The notes beneath the pieces were generated by a model. It was not told the origin of the DNA and made no database searches. It worked only from the letters and a program-made list of their open reading frames with translations. From NCBI GenBank assembly GCA_958267355.1, contig OY279575.1, positions 1,558,295 to 1,622,294 of the forward strand: DNA of 64,000 nt. The letters are read 5' to 3'. This DNA comes from an uncultured Alphaproteobacteria bacterium. Its GTDB lineage: Bacteria; Pseudomonadota; Alphaproteobacteria; JALCBB01. Position numbers and translations under genes: made by a program. This document shows positions 53,874 to 63,636 of the stretch, piece by piece. The first letter of the stretch is position 1. Each line of letters opens with the position of its first letter.

Positions 53874-56800
53874 TTGTCTGCCAAATCCCCCGCTAAAAAG
53901 CCTGCCAAAAAGTCCGCCAAAAAAGCCACGCGCAGACAGGCAACGGAGCCCACCGCAAAAGCCGACAGAACGGAAGGGCGCACAAATCGCCCGCCAAGCC
54001 GTGTGGCAAGTCGTGCGCCAAGTCGTGTGGCAAGCCGTGCGCCAAAAAGCAAAACTCCGCCTAAGCTGAAGACCACAAAAACCGCCCCCGCCCCCACCCT
54101 GATTGCGCGGGCGATGGAAGAGCTCCAAGCCCCAGGCACTTTGTCCTTGCCCCTGATGGTGCGCGGAGACCAAGAAGCAGGTGGTGTGCGCTCCACCAAG
54201 CCCGCCGCTCTGTCCGCCGCGCAAAAAAAACAAGCCGAAACTTTCCTCGCGACACTCTTCGCCGCAGGAAGCCAAGAAACCCTACGCAGTCGCGATGGCG
54301 ATGCACTCGCCTCTGCCGCCGCTTATGCTTATCGTTGCTATCTGCAGACTTCGCTGCCGTTTTTGCAAGTCTTTCGCGTTCCTTCTTCTGACCCACTGGG
54401 TGCGCCCCGCAGATTTTTAATCGCCATCAACCGCGACCGTCCATTCCTAGTGGATACAACCCTCGCCGCCTGTGCCGAAGCAGGAGTCGCCGTGCGCTTG
54501 CTGCTACACCCAATTTATCGCGTCCAGCGTGAGGGCAAGGGTACGGGCAAAGGTACGGACACGGGTAAGGGCAAGGATAGGGGCAAGGATAGGGGTAAGA
54601 GTGAAGGGAAAGGAGTGCTTCGCGCCTTGGCTTCGTCCAACACCGCAAAAGCCAGTAGTCCGAAAGACCACAGCGCACAAGCCAACGCACAAGCCAACGC
54701 ACAAGCCAACAGTGCAAAAGAAACCCCAGGCAAAAACAAAACCGACTCGCAAACCGAGTCGCTTCTGTTGGTAGAGCTATCGCCCGAAGCTCTGGGCAAG
54801 ATGGCAAGCCTACGTCGTATTGTCGCCGAAGCCATCGATGACCTAATTCGTGCCACCGACGATTGGCAGGAAATGCTGAAATCCGCCGATACCACCGCCC
54901 AAGAACTAGAACAAGCAGGAGCAGGACAAGCCGCCGCCTATCTGCGCTGGCTAATGGATGACCACTTCACCTTTCTGGGTACACTTATCGGCAAGGGACG
55001 CGCCAGCAAAGCCTTAGGCGTTTTCACCAAGCCCGCCAATCGTCCGCAGGGAGCGCACGAGCCCAAGGGAGTCGTGGAAGTCTGGAAAGCCCGCACCCTG
55101 TCGCGGGTGCATCTTTCGGCTCCGATGGATTTGATTACCATTCGCCTACCGTCAGACAAGAAAAAACCGCAAGAAAATTCCTTTGCTTTGTTTGCGGGTC
55201 TTTTCACTTCCAATGTGAGTTTTCTTAACCTTTCTGAAATTCCTCTCTTGGACGAGAAGTTTAAACAGGTACAAACCCAAGCAGGAGTCTCACCCGACTC
55301 GCATAGTGGCAAGGCACTGCGCCATATCCTTAACACCTGGCCGCGTGATGAGCTGTTTCATTTGCCCGCCAAGCAGATCAGCGAAGTCGGCTTGGAAATG
55401 GCGCGCCAGCAAGAAGAGCCGCGTTTGCGGGTATTCCTACACTACGACCAGACCGAGCGTCTGTGGTATGCGGTTTTGTGTCTGCCCGCCCGCGATTTCA
55501 GCGAGCCGCGTTTGGCACAGATTCGCACTTTGCTCGCCGAAGAGTTGGAGGGCAAGCTACTTGCCAATCGGATTCTGCACGACGAAACCGCCTTGGTGCG
55601 GGTGCATCTGCTCTATGCCGCCCAGGGGGCGGCAAGAAAAGTTGCCATCGCCCCTTTGGAGCAACGGCTTTTAGACCTACTGCGCGATTGGAATGCCCGC
55701 CTCGCAGACCTTCTGGCAGAACGCCACAACGAAGCACGGGCAATGGAGTTGCAACGCCGTTGGGCGCGGCGTATTCCGCCTGAATACGGCAGGTGTTACG
55801 CTCCTGAGCTGGCGGCGGCAGAACTTGGCTGGCTGGACGAAGCCGCAACCCGCAACCAACCACGGGCACGAGTCTTGTGGTTGGTGCCTACAGATGCTGA
55901 GTCGGCGGGGCTTGGCAGTCAGGGCGAGCACGCGGTTTCGCGCGAGAGCTATCACCGCCGCTCGGCTGATGCTCCGAGTGGCCGCCTATCGTTTCGCTTT
56001 GCTGTACCAGGGGCACAAGTTTCGCTTTCGGATAGCCTGCCCATCCTTGAGCGGATGGGCTTTCGTGTCCATGACGAACGCGCCTTTCGTATGGCAACCG
56101 CCAGCGGCTTTGCGATTTGGCTTTACGACTTTTCGCTTCTGCTCCCTGCGGGGACGACTCTTGACGGCAGACGCACCGTAGAACTGGCACGCTGTTTTAT
56201 CGCTGTGCGGGCGGGCTTGGCTTTAGATGATCGCTTCAATGCGCTCATCTTGGCGGCAGATTTGACCGTAGAAGAAGTCGCGGTCTTACGCCTCTATGCG
56301 GCACATTTGGTGCAAGCCCGCTTTCCCGCTGGACGAACCGCCATTGCCAATGCTCTTGCCACAGCACCTGCTTTTTCGCAGAAGCTGGTGCGTCTGTTTG
56401 AAGTTTTGCTGGCTCCGCATCATCCGAGCTCAAAAGCAGGCGCGGGCAGGCAGAGCCGCGACAAGCAAGCACAAAGCTTGCAGGATGAAATGGAAGCCTT
56501 GCTTGAGTCGGTCCGCGATGCTGAGCAAGACCGCATTCTGCGGGCGATGATGCACACGGTGGCGGCGACTCTGCGCACCAACTATTGGCAAGTCGGAGCC
56601 GACAGCGAAGTCGGCAAGACAATTGCGATTAAGTTGGCACCTGGGCAGATTCCGCATCTGCCGCAACCGCGTCCGTACCGTGAGATTTTTGTCTCGGCAC
56701 CAACGATGGAGGCAGTACATCTACGGTTTGGGGCAATTGCTCGTGGCGGCTTGCGCTGGTCGGATCGGCGGGAAGATTTCCGTGATGAAATTTTAGGGCT

Positions 56801-59168
56801 GGCGAAATCGCAGGCGATTAAGAATGCGGTGATTGTTCCCGATGGCGCAAAAGGCGGATTTGTTCTGCGGAACCCGCCTGCCGACCGCGAAGAATTTCTC
56901 GCCGCTGGAATTGCCGCCTACCGCTCGTTCATCACCGCTCTCTTGGAGATTACCGACAATCGCCGTGGCAAGAAAATTATCCCGCCCCAGCATGTTGTTC
57001 GCCGCGATGGTGATGATCCGTACCTAGTGGTTGCCGCCGACAAGGGCACGGCAAACTTTTCAGACCTTGCCAACGAAATTGCCGAAGCCCGTGGCTTTTG
57101 GCTCAAAGATGCTTTCGCTTCGGGGGGTTCGGCGGGCTACAACCACAAGACCATGGGAATTACCGCCAAGGGAGCTTGGGAGTCGGTGCGCCGCCACTTT
57201 CGCGAACTCGGACTAGACCCTGAAGCCGATGCCCTGCGTGCCATTGGTGTTGGTGATATGTCGGGTGATGTTTTTGGCAATGGTATGCTCTTGTCAAAGA
57301 CAATGGTGTTAATTGCCGCCTTTAATCATCGCTGTATATTTATTGACCCCAATCCTGTTCCTGCCCGCCAATTTGCCGAGCGCAAACGACTCTTCAAGGC
57401 AGGAGCCGATTGGGACAAGTGGGACAAAAAAGTTTTATCCGAAGGCGGGCTGGTGGCTCTGCGGAGTGCCAAAGAAATTCGCCTTGGTGCCAAGGCGGCG
57501 GCGGCAATCGGCTTAGACGCAGGAGCCTACACACCCAACGCGGTTCTGCGCGCCATTTTGCAGGCAGAAGCGGATTTGTTGTGGTTTGGCGGTATCGGCA
57601 CCTATGTTGCAGGAACGGGTGAAGCTGCCAGCCGTATTGCTGACCATGCCAACGATGCCATTCGCGTTGCGGGGCGGGATCTGCGGGTGCGGGTTATTGG
57701 TGAGGGAGCAAACTTGGGAGTCACCCAAGCAGGGCGGGTGGAATATGCCCGCCGTGGCGGACGAATTAACACCGACTTTATTGATAACTCGGCGGGTGTG
57801 GATTGCTCTGACCACGAGGTGAATATCAAAATCTTGCTCGGGCTGGTGGAGCAACAAAAAGGCTTGCCGCGCAAACAGCGGGATCTGCTTTTGGCTTCTA
57901 TGGAAGATGAAGTTTCTGCCAAGGTCTTGCGGCATAACTTTTTGCAAGCCCAAGGCTTGGGCGTGACCGATAGCTTAGGGGCGGCACTGAGCGATCGTCT
58001 GCGCCATGTCATTCGCTATTTGGAGCGGCACCACGGATTGGATCGTCGCCTTGCGGGTCTGCCCGATGGTGAGACCTTTCAAGAACGCGCTCGCCGTGGC
58101 GAGGGGTTAATGCGTCCTGAGCTTTCGGTCTTGCTCTCGCATACCAAGAACGCAATCTATAAAGAACTGATTGACACAAACCTGTGCGAAGATCCGTCTC
58201 TGGAAAATGAGCTGCTGTTGTATTTTCCGCAGGCGCTCCGCAAGAAGTATGGCGCGGAAATTTTAACCCATCCCTTGCGCCGTGAAATTAGTACAATGCT
58301 GCTCGCCAATGGCGTGTGCAATCGGGCGGGGGTTACCTTTGTTTGGGAGCTCACCGAACGCACAGGGGCGACAAGCGAAGAAATTGTCCGCGCTTGGCTG
58401 ACAACCATTGCTCTCTTCAAGCTAGATGACCTATGGCGGGCTGTGGAAATCCACTCGCTTGTCCGTCGCCAAGAAGCCCATCTTGCGGGCAGTGATGCGG
58501 CTTTGATTGAAATCGCCCGCTTTACCGAGCTGGTAACCGCGTGGCTCCTTGCCAACGAGTCACGCAAGAATCCACTGGCGGAGCTGTTGGCACGCTACGA
58601 AGAATCGGTTCAAAAGCTAGAGCCCAAGCTTGCCACTACCCTTGGCAAGCCCGAACAGGAAGCCTTGAGCCTACGCCAAGCCCAGTTCCTAGAGCTTGGC
58701 TTAGACGAAAAAATCGCCCGCCGTATTGCCCTGCTTCCCTATTTGGCATCGGCTTGTGGGATTGCCCAGATTGCCACCGCCTGTAAAGCCGATGTTGTGC
58801 CGCTGGCGGCACTCTATTTCGCTGTCGGCGAGCACTTCGGCCATAACTGGTTGCGGCTTGCCACCCGTTCCATTCCGCGGACGACTCTGTGGGATAAGCT
58901 TGTCCTACAGAGTGTGGTTGATGATACGGTGACCGCCCAAGCAAACCTAACCGAACAGGTCTGCCTATACAAAGCGGGGCAGAAGAAAGGAAAACTACAG
59001 AAAGGCGAAGTTCAGGAAAAGATCACTGCCTGGTGTGCGGGCAATCAAGCCCGTGCGGCGGCGGCAGAAGAAGTCTTGTCAGAAATTCAAGGCGAAGCCA
59101 ATCCCAGTCTGTCTATGGTTTCGCTTGCCGCTCGTGCCTTGAAAGCCATCAGCGACGAAAGCGCCTAG
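53874..59168 (+). CDS. gdhB: NAD-specific glutamate dehydrogenase, large type
   Basis: Oxidises glutamate to 2-oxoglutarate. It belongs to the giant (about 180 kDa) GDH class. At 1764 residues it is longer than the usual 1600. Conserved blocks include FGAIARGGLRWSDRREDFR, VPDGAKGGFVLR (catalytic Lys), KGTANFSDLANEIA, FASGGSAGYNHKTMGITAKG, IGVGDMSGDVFGNGML and VIGEGANLGVTQAGR. The N-terminus is Lys/Ala-rich with a 21-nt repeat (SRVASRAPSRVASRAP). Residues about 220-300 are a low-complexity insert of 12-nt repeats. The TTG start at 53874 has GGAGA upstream; ATG 54114 is an alternative. Confidence 0.94.
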   Translation: MSAKSPAKKPAKKSAKKATRRQATEPTAKADRTEGRTNRPPSRVASRAPSRVASRAPKSKTPPKLKTTKTAPAPTLIARAMEELQAPGTLSLPLMVRGDQEAGGVRSTKPAALSAAQKKQAETFLATLFAAGSQETLRSRDGDALASAAAYAYRCYLQTSLPFLQVFRVPSSDPLGAPRRFLIAINRDRPFLVDTTLAACAEAGVAVRLLLHPIYRVQREGKGTGKGTDTGKGKDRGKDRGKSEGKGVLRALASSNTAKASSPKDHSAQANAQANAQANSAKETPGKNKTDSQTESLLLVELSPEALGKMASLRRIVAEAIDDLIRATDDWQEMLKSADTTAQELEQAGAGQAAAYLRWLMDDHFTFLGTLIGKGRASKALGVFTKPANRPQGAHEPKGVVEVWKARTLSRVHLSAPMDLITIRLPSDKKKPQENSFALFAGLFTSNVSFLNLSEIPLLDEKFKQVQTQAGVSPDSHSGKALRHILNTWPRDELFHLPAKQISEVGLEMARQQEEPRLRVFLHYDQTERLWYAVLCLPARDFSEPRLAQIRTLLAEELEGKLLANRILHDETALVRVHLLYAAQGAARKVAIAPLEQRLLDLLRDWNARLADLLAERHNEARAMELQRRWARRIPPEYGRCYAPELAAAELGWLDEAATRNQPRARVLWLVPTDAESAGLGSQGEHAVSRESYHRRSADAPSGRLSFRFAVPGAQVSLSDSLPILERMGFRVHDERAFRMATASGFAIWLYDFSLLLPAGTTLDGRRTVELARCFIAVRAGLALDDRFNALILAADLTVEEVAVLRLYAAHLVQARFPAGRTAIANALATAPAFSQKLVRLFEVLLAPHHPSSKAGAGRQSRDKQAQSLQDEMEALLESVRDAEQDRILRAMMHTVAATLRTNYWQVGADSEVGKTIAIKLAPGQIPHLPQPRPYREIFVSAPTMEAVHLRFGAIARGGLRWSDRREDFRDEILGLAKSQAIKNAVIVPDGAKGGFVLRNPPADREEFLAAGIAAYRSFITALLEITDNRRGKKIIPPQHVVRRDGDDPYLVVAADKGTANFSDLANEIAEARGFWLKDAFASGGSAGYNHKTMGITAKGAWESVRRHFRELGLDPEADALRAIGVGDMSGDVFGNGMLLSKTMVLIAAFNHRCIFIDPNPVPARQFAERKRLFKAGADWDKWDKKVLSEGGLVALRSAKEIRLGAKAAAAIGLDAGAYTPNAVLRAILQAEADLLWFGGIGTYVAGTGEAASRIADHANDAIRVAGRDLRVRVIGEGANLGVTQAGRVEYARRGGRINTDFIDNSAGVDCSDHEVNIKILLGLVEQQKGLPRKQRDLLLASMEDEVSAKVLRHNFLQAQGLGVTDSLGAALSDRLRHVIRYLERHHGLDRRLAGLPDGETFQERARRGEGLMRPELSVLLSHTKNAIYKELIDTNLCEDPSLENELLLYFPQALRKKYGAEILTHPLRREISTMLLANGVCNRAGVTFVWELTERTGATSEEIVRAWLTTIALFKLDDLWRAVEIHSLVRRQEAHLAGSDAALIEIARFTELVTAWLLANESRKNPLAELLARYEESVQKLEPKLATTLGKPEQEALSLRQAQFLELGLDEKIARRIALLPYLASACGIAQIATACKADVVPLAALYFAVGEHFGHNWLRLATRSIPRTTLWDKLVLQSVVDDTVTAQANLTEQVCLYKAGQKKGKLQKGEVQEKITAWCAGNQARAAAAEEVLSEIQGEANPSLSMVSLAARALKAISDESA
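54531..54713 (+). repeat. 12-nt coding repeats inside gdhB
   Basis: About seven degenerate copies of GTACGGGCAAGG (54531-54612) encode a Gly/Lys/Asp stretch (GKGTGKGTDTGKGKDRGK). Three copies of CAAGCCAACGCA (54679-54713) encode QANAQANAQAN. Together they form a loop that normal GDHs lack. Confidence 0.92.
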
Positions 59169-59300
59169 ACAAAAGTACCTAGACAAAATTATCTGAACAA
59201 AAGCGTCTAGATGACAAGTGCCAAGACAGCAAGTACCGAGACGACAAACAGCAAAACGACAAGTACCGAAACAACAAGCACCGAGATGAACGGCGTAAAG
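59169..59300. repeat. Degenerate repeats between gdhB and purH
   Basis: Units such as TAGACAAAAGTACC and ACAAGTACCGAAACGACA recur at about 15-24 nt through the convergent gap. No hairpin with a T-run was found. Confidence 0.85.
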
Positions 59301-59335
59301 GCACAAACACTTCGTGCAACTCGTGCCACAAACAT

Positions 59336-61006
59336 TTAGTGGCGAAAGCCCCGCCGCGGACTCAAGAACAAGGCAAGATTAAGCCGCTCGGCGGCGGCGG
59401 CAACTTCACCATCGCGCTTTGAGCCACTGGGTGCAATCACCGCTTCTACCCCTGCCTCTGCCAAGGTCTCCAAGCCATCGGCGAAAGGAAAAAAGCCATC
59501 GCTTGCCGCGACAATCGGTGAGTCCGTGTTTTTTTGTTTGCCTAAATCTCTCAGCGCAGCTGCAACCTGCTGACACGCCGCCACCCGACTGGTCTGGCCG
59601 CCTGCAATTCGCAGGGTGCGAAGATAGGTGCTTGTTCCGTGGCTCTGCCACTGGGCGGCAACAATCGCGTTGGAAAGTGCCTTGCCCGCCACCCGCCAAG
59701 CAAAAGCCAGAGCCAACAAGGTTTCTTGACTGGCTTGTCCGCCGCTGACCTGTTGCCACTCTGTTTGGGTGCAGTCTTCTAAAGCGAGAGGCGAATCATC
59801 AGGCAAAGTTTGTGCCAAGACTCCGCCTGACAGCGAGCGCAGTTGCAGTCCGCTGGTTTGTCCGCTGGTTTGTAGTGGCGGGACAGCGACAAGCCGCCGC
59901 GTCTTGCCGCTGGCTTCTAAACATTGGGCAAGGGCTCGCTGGTTTGGTGCTTCAGGTACGGCAAGAAGTTCTAGGAAATGTTTTTTCAGAACCGTCGCAA
60001 AAGCATCAATTTCTGACTCTGTCTGGGGGGCAAAGTTTGTCGCTACAATCCCGCCATAGGAATCCGCACCCCCCGCATCCAGTGCACTCTGTAACAGCGT
60101 GGCGTGGCGCACCGCTTGGTCTCTAGCCACCGCCACACCGCAGGGAGTCGTGTGCTTGATCACCGCCACCGCAGGAACAGTTGGCGCAAAGCTGGTCACC
60201 ATTTGCCATGCGGCTTCTAGGTCGGCGTGGTTGTTGTAGGAAAGCACTCCGTCTGCGGGGTGGAGAAGTTCGGCGTGGGCAGTACCACCTGTGCCGAGAA
60301 AACGGTAGAGTCGTGCCGTTTGATGGGGATTTTCGCCGTAGTGCAGACTACGGGCTTCTTGGGGCGGTAAGACCAACTGCTCGGGCAGGCTTGGCGGGTC
60401 GGGCGGCGGAGATTTTGCCGCCAAGTTTTGTTGGTGCCAGCGGGCAATGGCGGAATCGTAGGCAGAGGTCAGGGCAAAGGTACGGGCGGCAAGGTCTTGT
60501 GCCAAACCAGCAGGGATAGCTCCCGCGTTGTCATCAAGAGCCGCTATGGCTTCGCCATACCAATCAGGAGAGGCAAGCGGAGTGCTATAGCGACAATTCT
60601 TCGCCGCCGCCCGCAGAAGTGCAGGGCCGCCGATGTCTATCAGCTCTACGGCTTCGGTGGGGCTTGCCTGCTCCGCTTCTTCGGCAAAGGGATATAGATT
60701 CACCACCACCAAGCCAAACTGCGGAATGTTTAATTCCTGCAAGGCTTGTGCGTCTTCGTGGCTCCGAGCAAGAATCCCTGCATGAATTTTAGAGTCCAAA
60801 GTTTTCACCCGCCCGCCCAGCAGGTCAGCAAAGCCCGTCAGCTCAGAGCTTGAACGGACGACAAAGCCCTTGTCGCCAAGCCATTTCCCCGTACCCCCAC
60901 TCGCCCACAACTGCCAGCCGTGGCGCGTCAGGGCCGCCGCCAAGTCGTCTAAGCCGCGTTTGTCGCTCACCGAGAGCAGAGCGTTTTTGTTTTCCATCTT
61001 GTCCAT
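59336..61006 (-). CDS. purH: Bifunctional AICAR transformylase / IMP cyclohydrolase
   Basis: Last two steps of purine synthesis. The IMP cyclohydrolase part opens ALLSVSDKRGLDDLAAALTR, with LLGGRVKTLDSKIHAGILAR and QFGLVVVNLYPF. The transformylase part has SLHYGENPHQTARLYRF, VAVIKHTTPCGVAVA and GFFPFADGLETL. The start at ATG 61006 (MDKMENKNAL) has GAGG six bases upstream; ATG 60997 is an alternative. About 556 residues, normal length is around 520-530. Downstream of the heparinase-like gene, an order common in alphaproteobacteria. Confidence 0.95.
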   Translation of the reverse strand: MDKMENKNALLSVSDKRGLDDLAAALTRHGWQLWASGGTGKWLGDKGFVVRSSSELTGFADLLGGRVKTLDSKIHAGILARSHEDAQALQELNIPQFGLVVVNLYPFAEEAEQASPTEAVELIDIGGPALLRAAAKNCRYSTPLASPDWYGEAIAALDDNAGAIPAGLAQDLAARTFALTSAYDSAIARWHQQNLAAKSPPPDPPSLPEQLVLPPQEARSLHYGENPHQTARLYRFLGTGGTAHAELLHPADGVLSYNNHADLEAAWQMVTSFAPTVPAVAVIKHTTPCGVAVARDQAVRHATLLQSALDAGGADSYGGIVATNFAPQTESEIDAFATVLKKHFLELLAVPEAPNQRALAQCLEASGKTRRLVAVPPLQTSGQTSGLQLRSLSGGVLAQTLPDDSPLALEDCTQTEWQQVSGGQASQETLLALAFAWRVAGKALSNAIVAAQWQSHGTSTYLRTLRIAGGQTSRVAACQQVAAALRDLGKQKNTDSPIVAASDGFFPFADGLETLAEAGVEAVIAPSGSKRDGEVAAAAERLNLALFLSPRRGFRH

Positions 61007-61058
61007 TCTACGCCTCAAGCCCGCCCAAGCCTTCTACCAATTCACTTCCGCCGCGCCT

Positions 61059-62864
61059 TCACGCTCGTGCCAGCGACCAAGCCACTTCTGCCCCACGGGT
61101 TTCTGTCTCGCCGTCAATCACCGCAACACGGCTTCTTTGCGGCAGACCCCCGCGAGACAATACCCCATCTTCTAGGCGAATTTTGCCGCTCCCTCCGCGT
61201 TCCACCCGTAGCCGCCACAAGCCGCCTTCCGCCAAGCGTACAAGCAAGCTAGCACCATCCCGCGAAAAGACCACAGGCAAACCCCGTGCCAAGTGAAATC
61301 GCAAAGCAAACCGCCGCTTCCCCCCAGACCCAAGCGGAGTCAAAGTCTCGCACCCCTCCAAACGTCTGCCATCGTGGCTCAGCCGCAAAGCCCGACTGGC
61401 TTGCCAAGTCCGCCACCCCTGATGGCTATAGACCAACGACAAAGCCCCTTGGCTGTCGTGCACCTGCAAGCGCGTGGTGCCAAGAGTTAAATCCACGCCG
61501 CGTCCGAGCCAAGTTTCGCTGGCGGCAAAGCTGCCGCAATCTTCTCCGTCTAGGGAAAGCAACGAATGCGCCGCTGTGCGCCTGAGTGCTTGCCGCCATT
61601 CAGGCTCTGCCGCTGTCCCGCAGTTGCCAAAAATCCGCTCCTTGCCAAGCGAGACTTCTATCGCCCCCGCCGCCAAGTGAAACTCCCCATCCGCCCCCCG
61701 CGGTGGAGCCGCCGTGGCACAATCCAAAATCACCCGCGTATGACCACAGGTAAGAGCCATAAACCCCGTCTCGCGGGCTTCTGCCAATCTGCCCCAGCGG
61801 GCTACCCGCTTGCCCGCCAGGAGCAAGTCAGGAGCATAGGTGTGGCGGGGTGGAGCAGTTCCGCTTTCCGTAGAGCCATGGAAAAGCGCCAAGCCGCCAT
61901 CTTCGTGGCGGTAGAGTGCCAAGGTGCGGGCCAATCCTGAAAGCGGCTCTTTGAGTCGCTCGGCAATTGCCAGCTCTTCCGCCCGACACGCCGCCGCATG
62001 CAAGGTCGCAAGCTGCACCAAAAGCTCGTACTGCAAAGCAGGCGAGCGTTCAATGGTGCCACCATCAGCAAGCAAAGTCGCATTAAGCGTCGTAAAGAGT
62101 CGCCGCCAAGTCGTGTCGTACAAGGCATCGCGTCTGCCATGGGTAAGAAACGCCAGCAAACACCCCGCCGAAACCCCAACCGCTTTCGTACCCAGCAAGC
62201 CGCCTGTCCCTAAGTGGGCGAGCCACACCGCTTGGCGAGTCTGCGACTCTGCCAAGCGACGGCGAAAGCTGCTGTCGGCGGGGGTGGCAAAAAAACTCCA
62301 CGCCAGACTCAAGTTTGCCAAACGCGCCGCCACCACTTCGGGCTGCCAAGCAAGCGGCGGAGTTGTTGGTGACTCCAGCCACGCCCGCACTTGGGCAACG
62401 GCTCTTTGGCGTGCTGCCTGTCCGCCCAGGGTGCGTAGATCTAAGAGCCAGCGAAAATCGTGTCCTTGATGCGCACCCTGCGCAAGATAATTTGTGTCGC
62501 GCTGTAGATCACTTTTTACATCACCCTTTACATCACTCTGTACATTACTCTGTACATCACCCTGTACATCATCCCGTAGATCACCCTGCCAACTTCTCCG
62601 CCAAAAAGACTCTGCAGCTCCTTCTAGTAGCTCGGCTCCTGCCTGCGGGTCGCCCGGCAGGGCAGAAGACAAAAACACCGCCGCTTCCCCATCGCCCAAA
62701 GCAGAACCACGCACAACCGCAGGAGCAGGCAAACCACCACGCACAGCTTTATCGCGGGCGCGTCGCCAAGCCTTGCGCTCTAGGCGGCATTCAAGGGGTA
62801 GGGCACGGGTGGCTTGCAGACGGGCAACTGCACCCCGTGCCGCCCCGCGCTTCTTTGCCTTCAC
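61059..62864 (-). CDS. Heparinase II/III-like protein
   Basis: A 601-residue protein with an all-alpha N-terminal part (WLLDLRTLGGQAARQRAVAQ, LANLSLAWSFFA, TTLNATLLADGGTIERSPAL) and a beta-rich C-terminal part (GADGEFHLAAGAIEV, RTAAHSLLSLDGED). This is the heparinase II/III layout found beside rpe and purH/rsmB in alphaproteobacteria. The polysaccharide substrate is unknown. Residues about 92-120 carry a 12-nt repeat insert (DVQGDVQSNVQSDVKGDV). The GTG start overlaps the rpe stop by 4 nt. Confidence 0.85.
   Translation of the reverse strand: MKAKKRGAARGAVARLQATRALPLECRLERKAWRRARDKAVRGGLPAPAVVRGSALGDGEAAVFLSSALPGDPQAGAELLEGAAESFWRRSWQGDLRDDVQGDVQSNVQSDVKGDVKSDLQRDTNYLAQGAHQGHDFRWLLDLRTLGGQAARQRAVAQVRAWLESPTTPPLAWQPEVVAARLANLSLAWSFFATPADSSFRRRLAESQTRQAVWLAHLGTGGLLGTKAVGVSAGCLLAFLTHGRRDALYDTTWRRLFTTLNATLLADGGTIERSPALQYELLVQLATLHAAACRAEELAIAERLKEPLSGLARTLALYRHEDGGLALFHGSTESGTAPPRHTYAPDLLLAGKRVARWGRLAEARETGFMALTCGHTRVILDCATAAPPRGADGEFHLAAGAIEVSLGKERIFGNCGTAAEPEWRQALRRTAAHSLLSLDGEDCGSFAASETWLGRGVDLTLGTTRLQVHDSQGALSLVYSHQGWRTWQASRALRLSHDGRRLEGCETLTPLGSGGKRRFALRFHLARGLPVVFSRDGASLLVRLAEGGLWRLRVERGGSGKIRLEDGVLSRGGLPQRSRVAVIDGETETRGAEVAWSLARA
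62508..62591. repeat. Seven 12-nt ATCACCCTGTAC repeats in the heparinase-like gene
   Basis: Seven copies in perfect 12-nt register, with a few substitutions, encode an acidic DVQG/DVKS-type stretch on the minus strand. They resemble the intergenic TTTACATCA repeat at 53560-53722. Confidence 0.94.
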
Positions 62865-63634
62865 GAATTCTGTACGGAGTCCTGACCCGCAAAGGCAGAG
62901 TCCCGCCCTGCAAGCACGGCAAGCCGTTTGGCGTAGAGTGCCCGCAAAGCGTCTTCGCTCAAGCGGTCTGCACCCTTCGCTCCTTGGGGCTTATCAAAGA
63001 CTGCACTCCCCGCAACCAGCACCGTAGCCCCCGCCTTGGCAACGGCAGTAGCGTTTTCAGAGTTAATCCCGCCATCTACCACCAAGTCTAAACTCCGTCC
63101 GCTTGTCTGGGCGTAGGAATCAAGAATTTTACGCACAGCAGAAATCCGTGCCAGCGAGCCCGGTAAGAAAGCTTGTCCGCCAAAACCTGGATTTACGCTC
63201 ATCACCAAAACCAAATCAATCAAATCTAAGACAGGCGGCAGGGCTTCCAGCGGCGTTGCTGGGTTGAGTGCTATTCCCGCCTTTGCCCCTAAGTCGCGAA
63301 TCAAACCAAGGCTACGGTGTAGATGCGCTCCTGCTTCGGGGTGGATGGTAATCTGTGTCGCCCCTGCTTCCACGAAGGCCTGAATGTACGGGTCAGCAGG
63401 CGCAATCATCAAGTGCGCGTCAATGGGTAAGTCGCTATGCTCGGCAACAGCCCGTGCCGCCCGCGGGCCAAAAGTTAAGTTCGGAACAAAATGCCCGTCC
63501 ATAACATCAAGGTGAATCCAATCCGCCCCCGCGGCTTGGACAGCACGGACTTCTTCGCCCAAACGCGCCCAATCAGCAGACAGCAAAGACGGAGCAAGCC
63601 GCACAGAATTTGTTTTTGGCGTCCTGTCAGGCAT
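62861..63634 (-). CDS. rpe: Ribulose-phosphate 3-epimerase
   Basis: Interconverts ribulose 5-phosphate and xylulose 5-phosphate. The 257-residue protein has LAPSLLSADWARLGEEV, WIHLDVMDGHFVPNLTFGP, IDAHLMIAPADPYI, VLVMSVNPGFGGQAFLPGSL and VVDGGINSENA, all active-site blocks. The length exceeds the usual 225 because of a C-terminal tail. It starts 2 nt after the phoU stop and overlaps the heparinase-like gene by 4 nt. Confidence 0.96.
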   Translation of the reverse strand: MPDRTPKTNSVRLAPSLLSADWARLGEEVRAVQAAGADWIHLDVMDGHFVPNLTFGPRAARAVAEHSDLPIDAHLMIAPADPYIQAFVEAGATQITIHPEAGAHLHRSLGLIRDLGAKAGIALNPATPLEALPPVLDLIDLVLVMSVNPGFGGQAFLPGSLARISAVRKILDSYAQTSGRSLDLVVDGGINSENATAVAKAGATVLVAGSAVFDKPQGAKGADRLSEDALRALYAKRLAVLAGRDSAFAGQDSVQNS

Positions 63635-63636
63635 GG

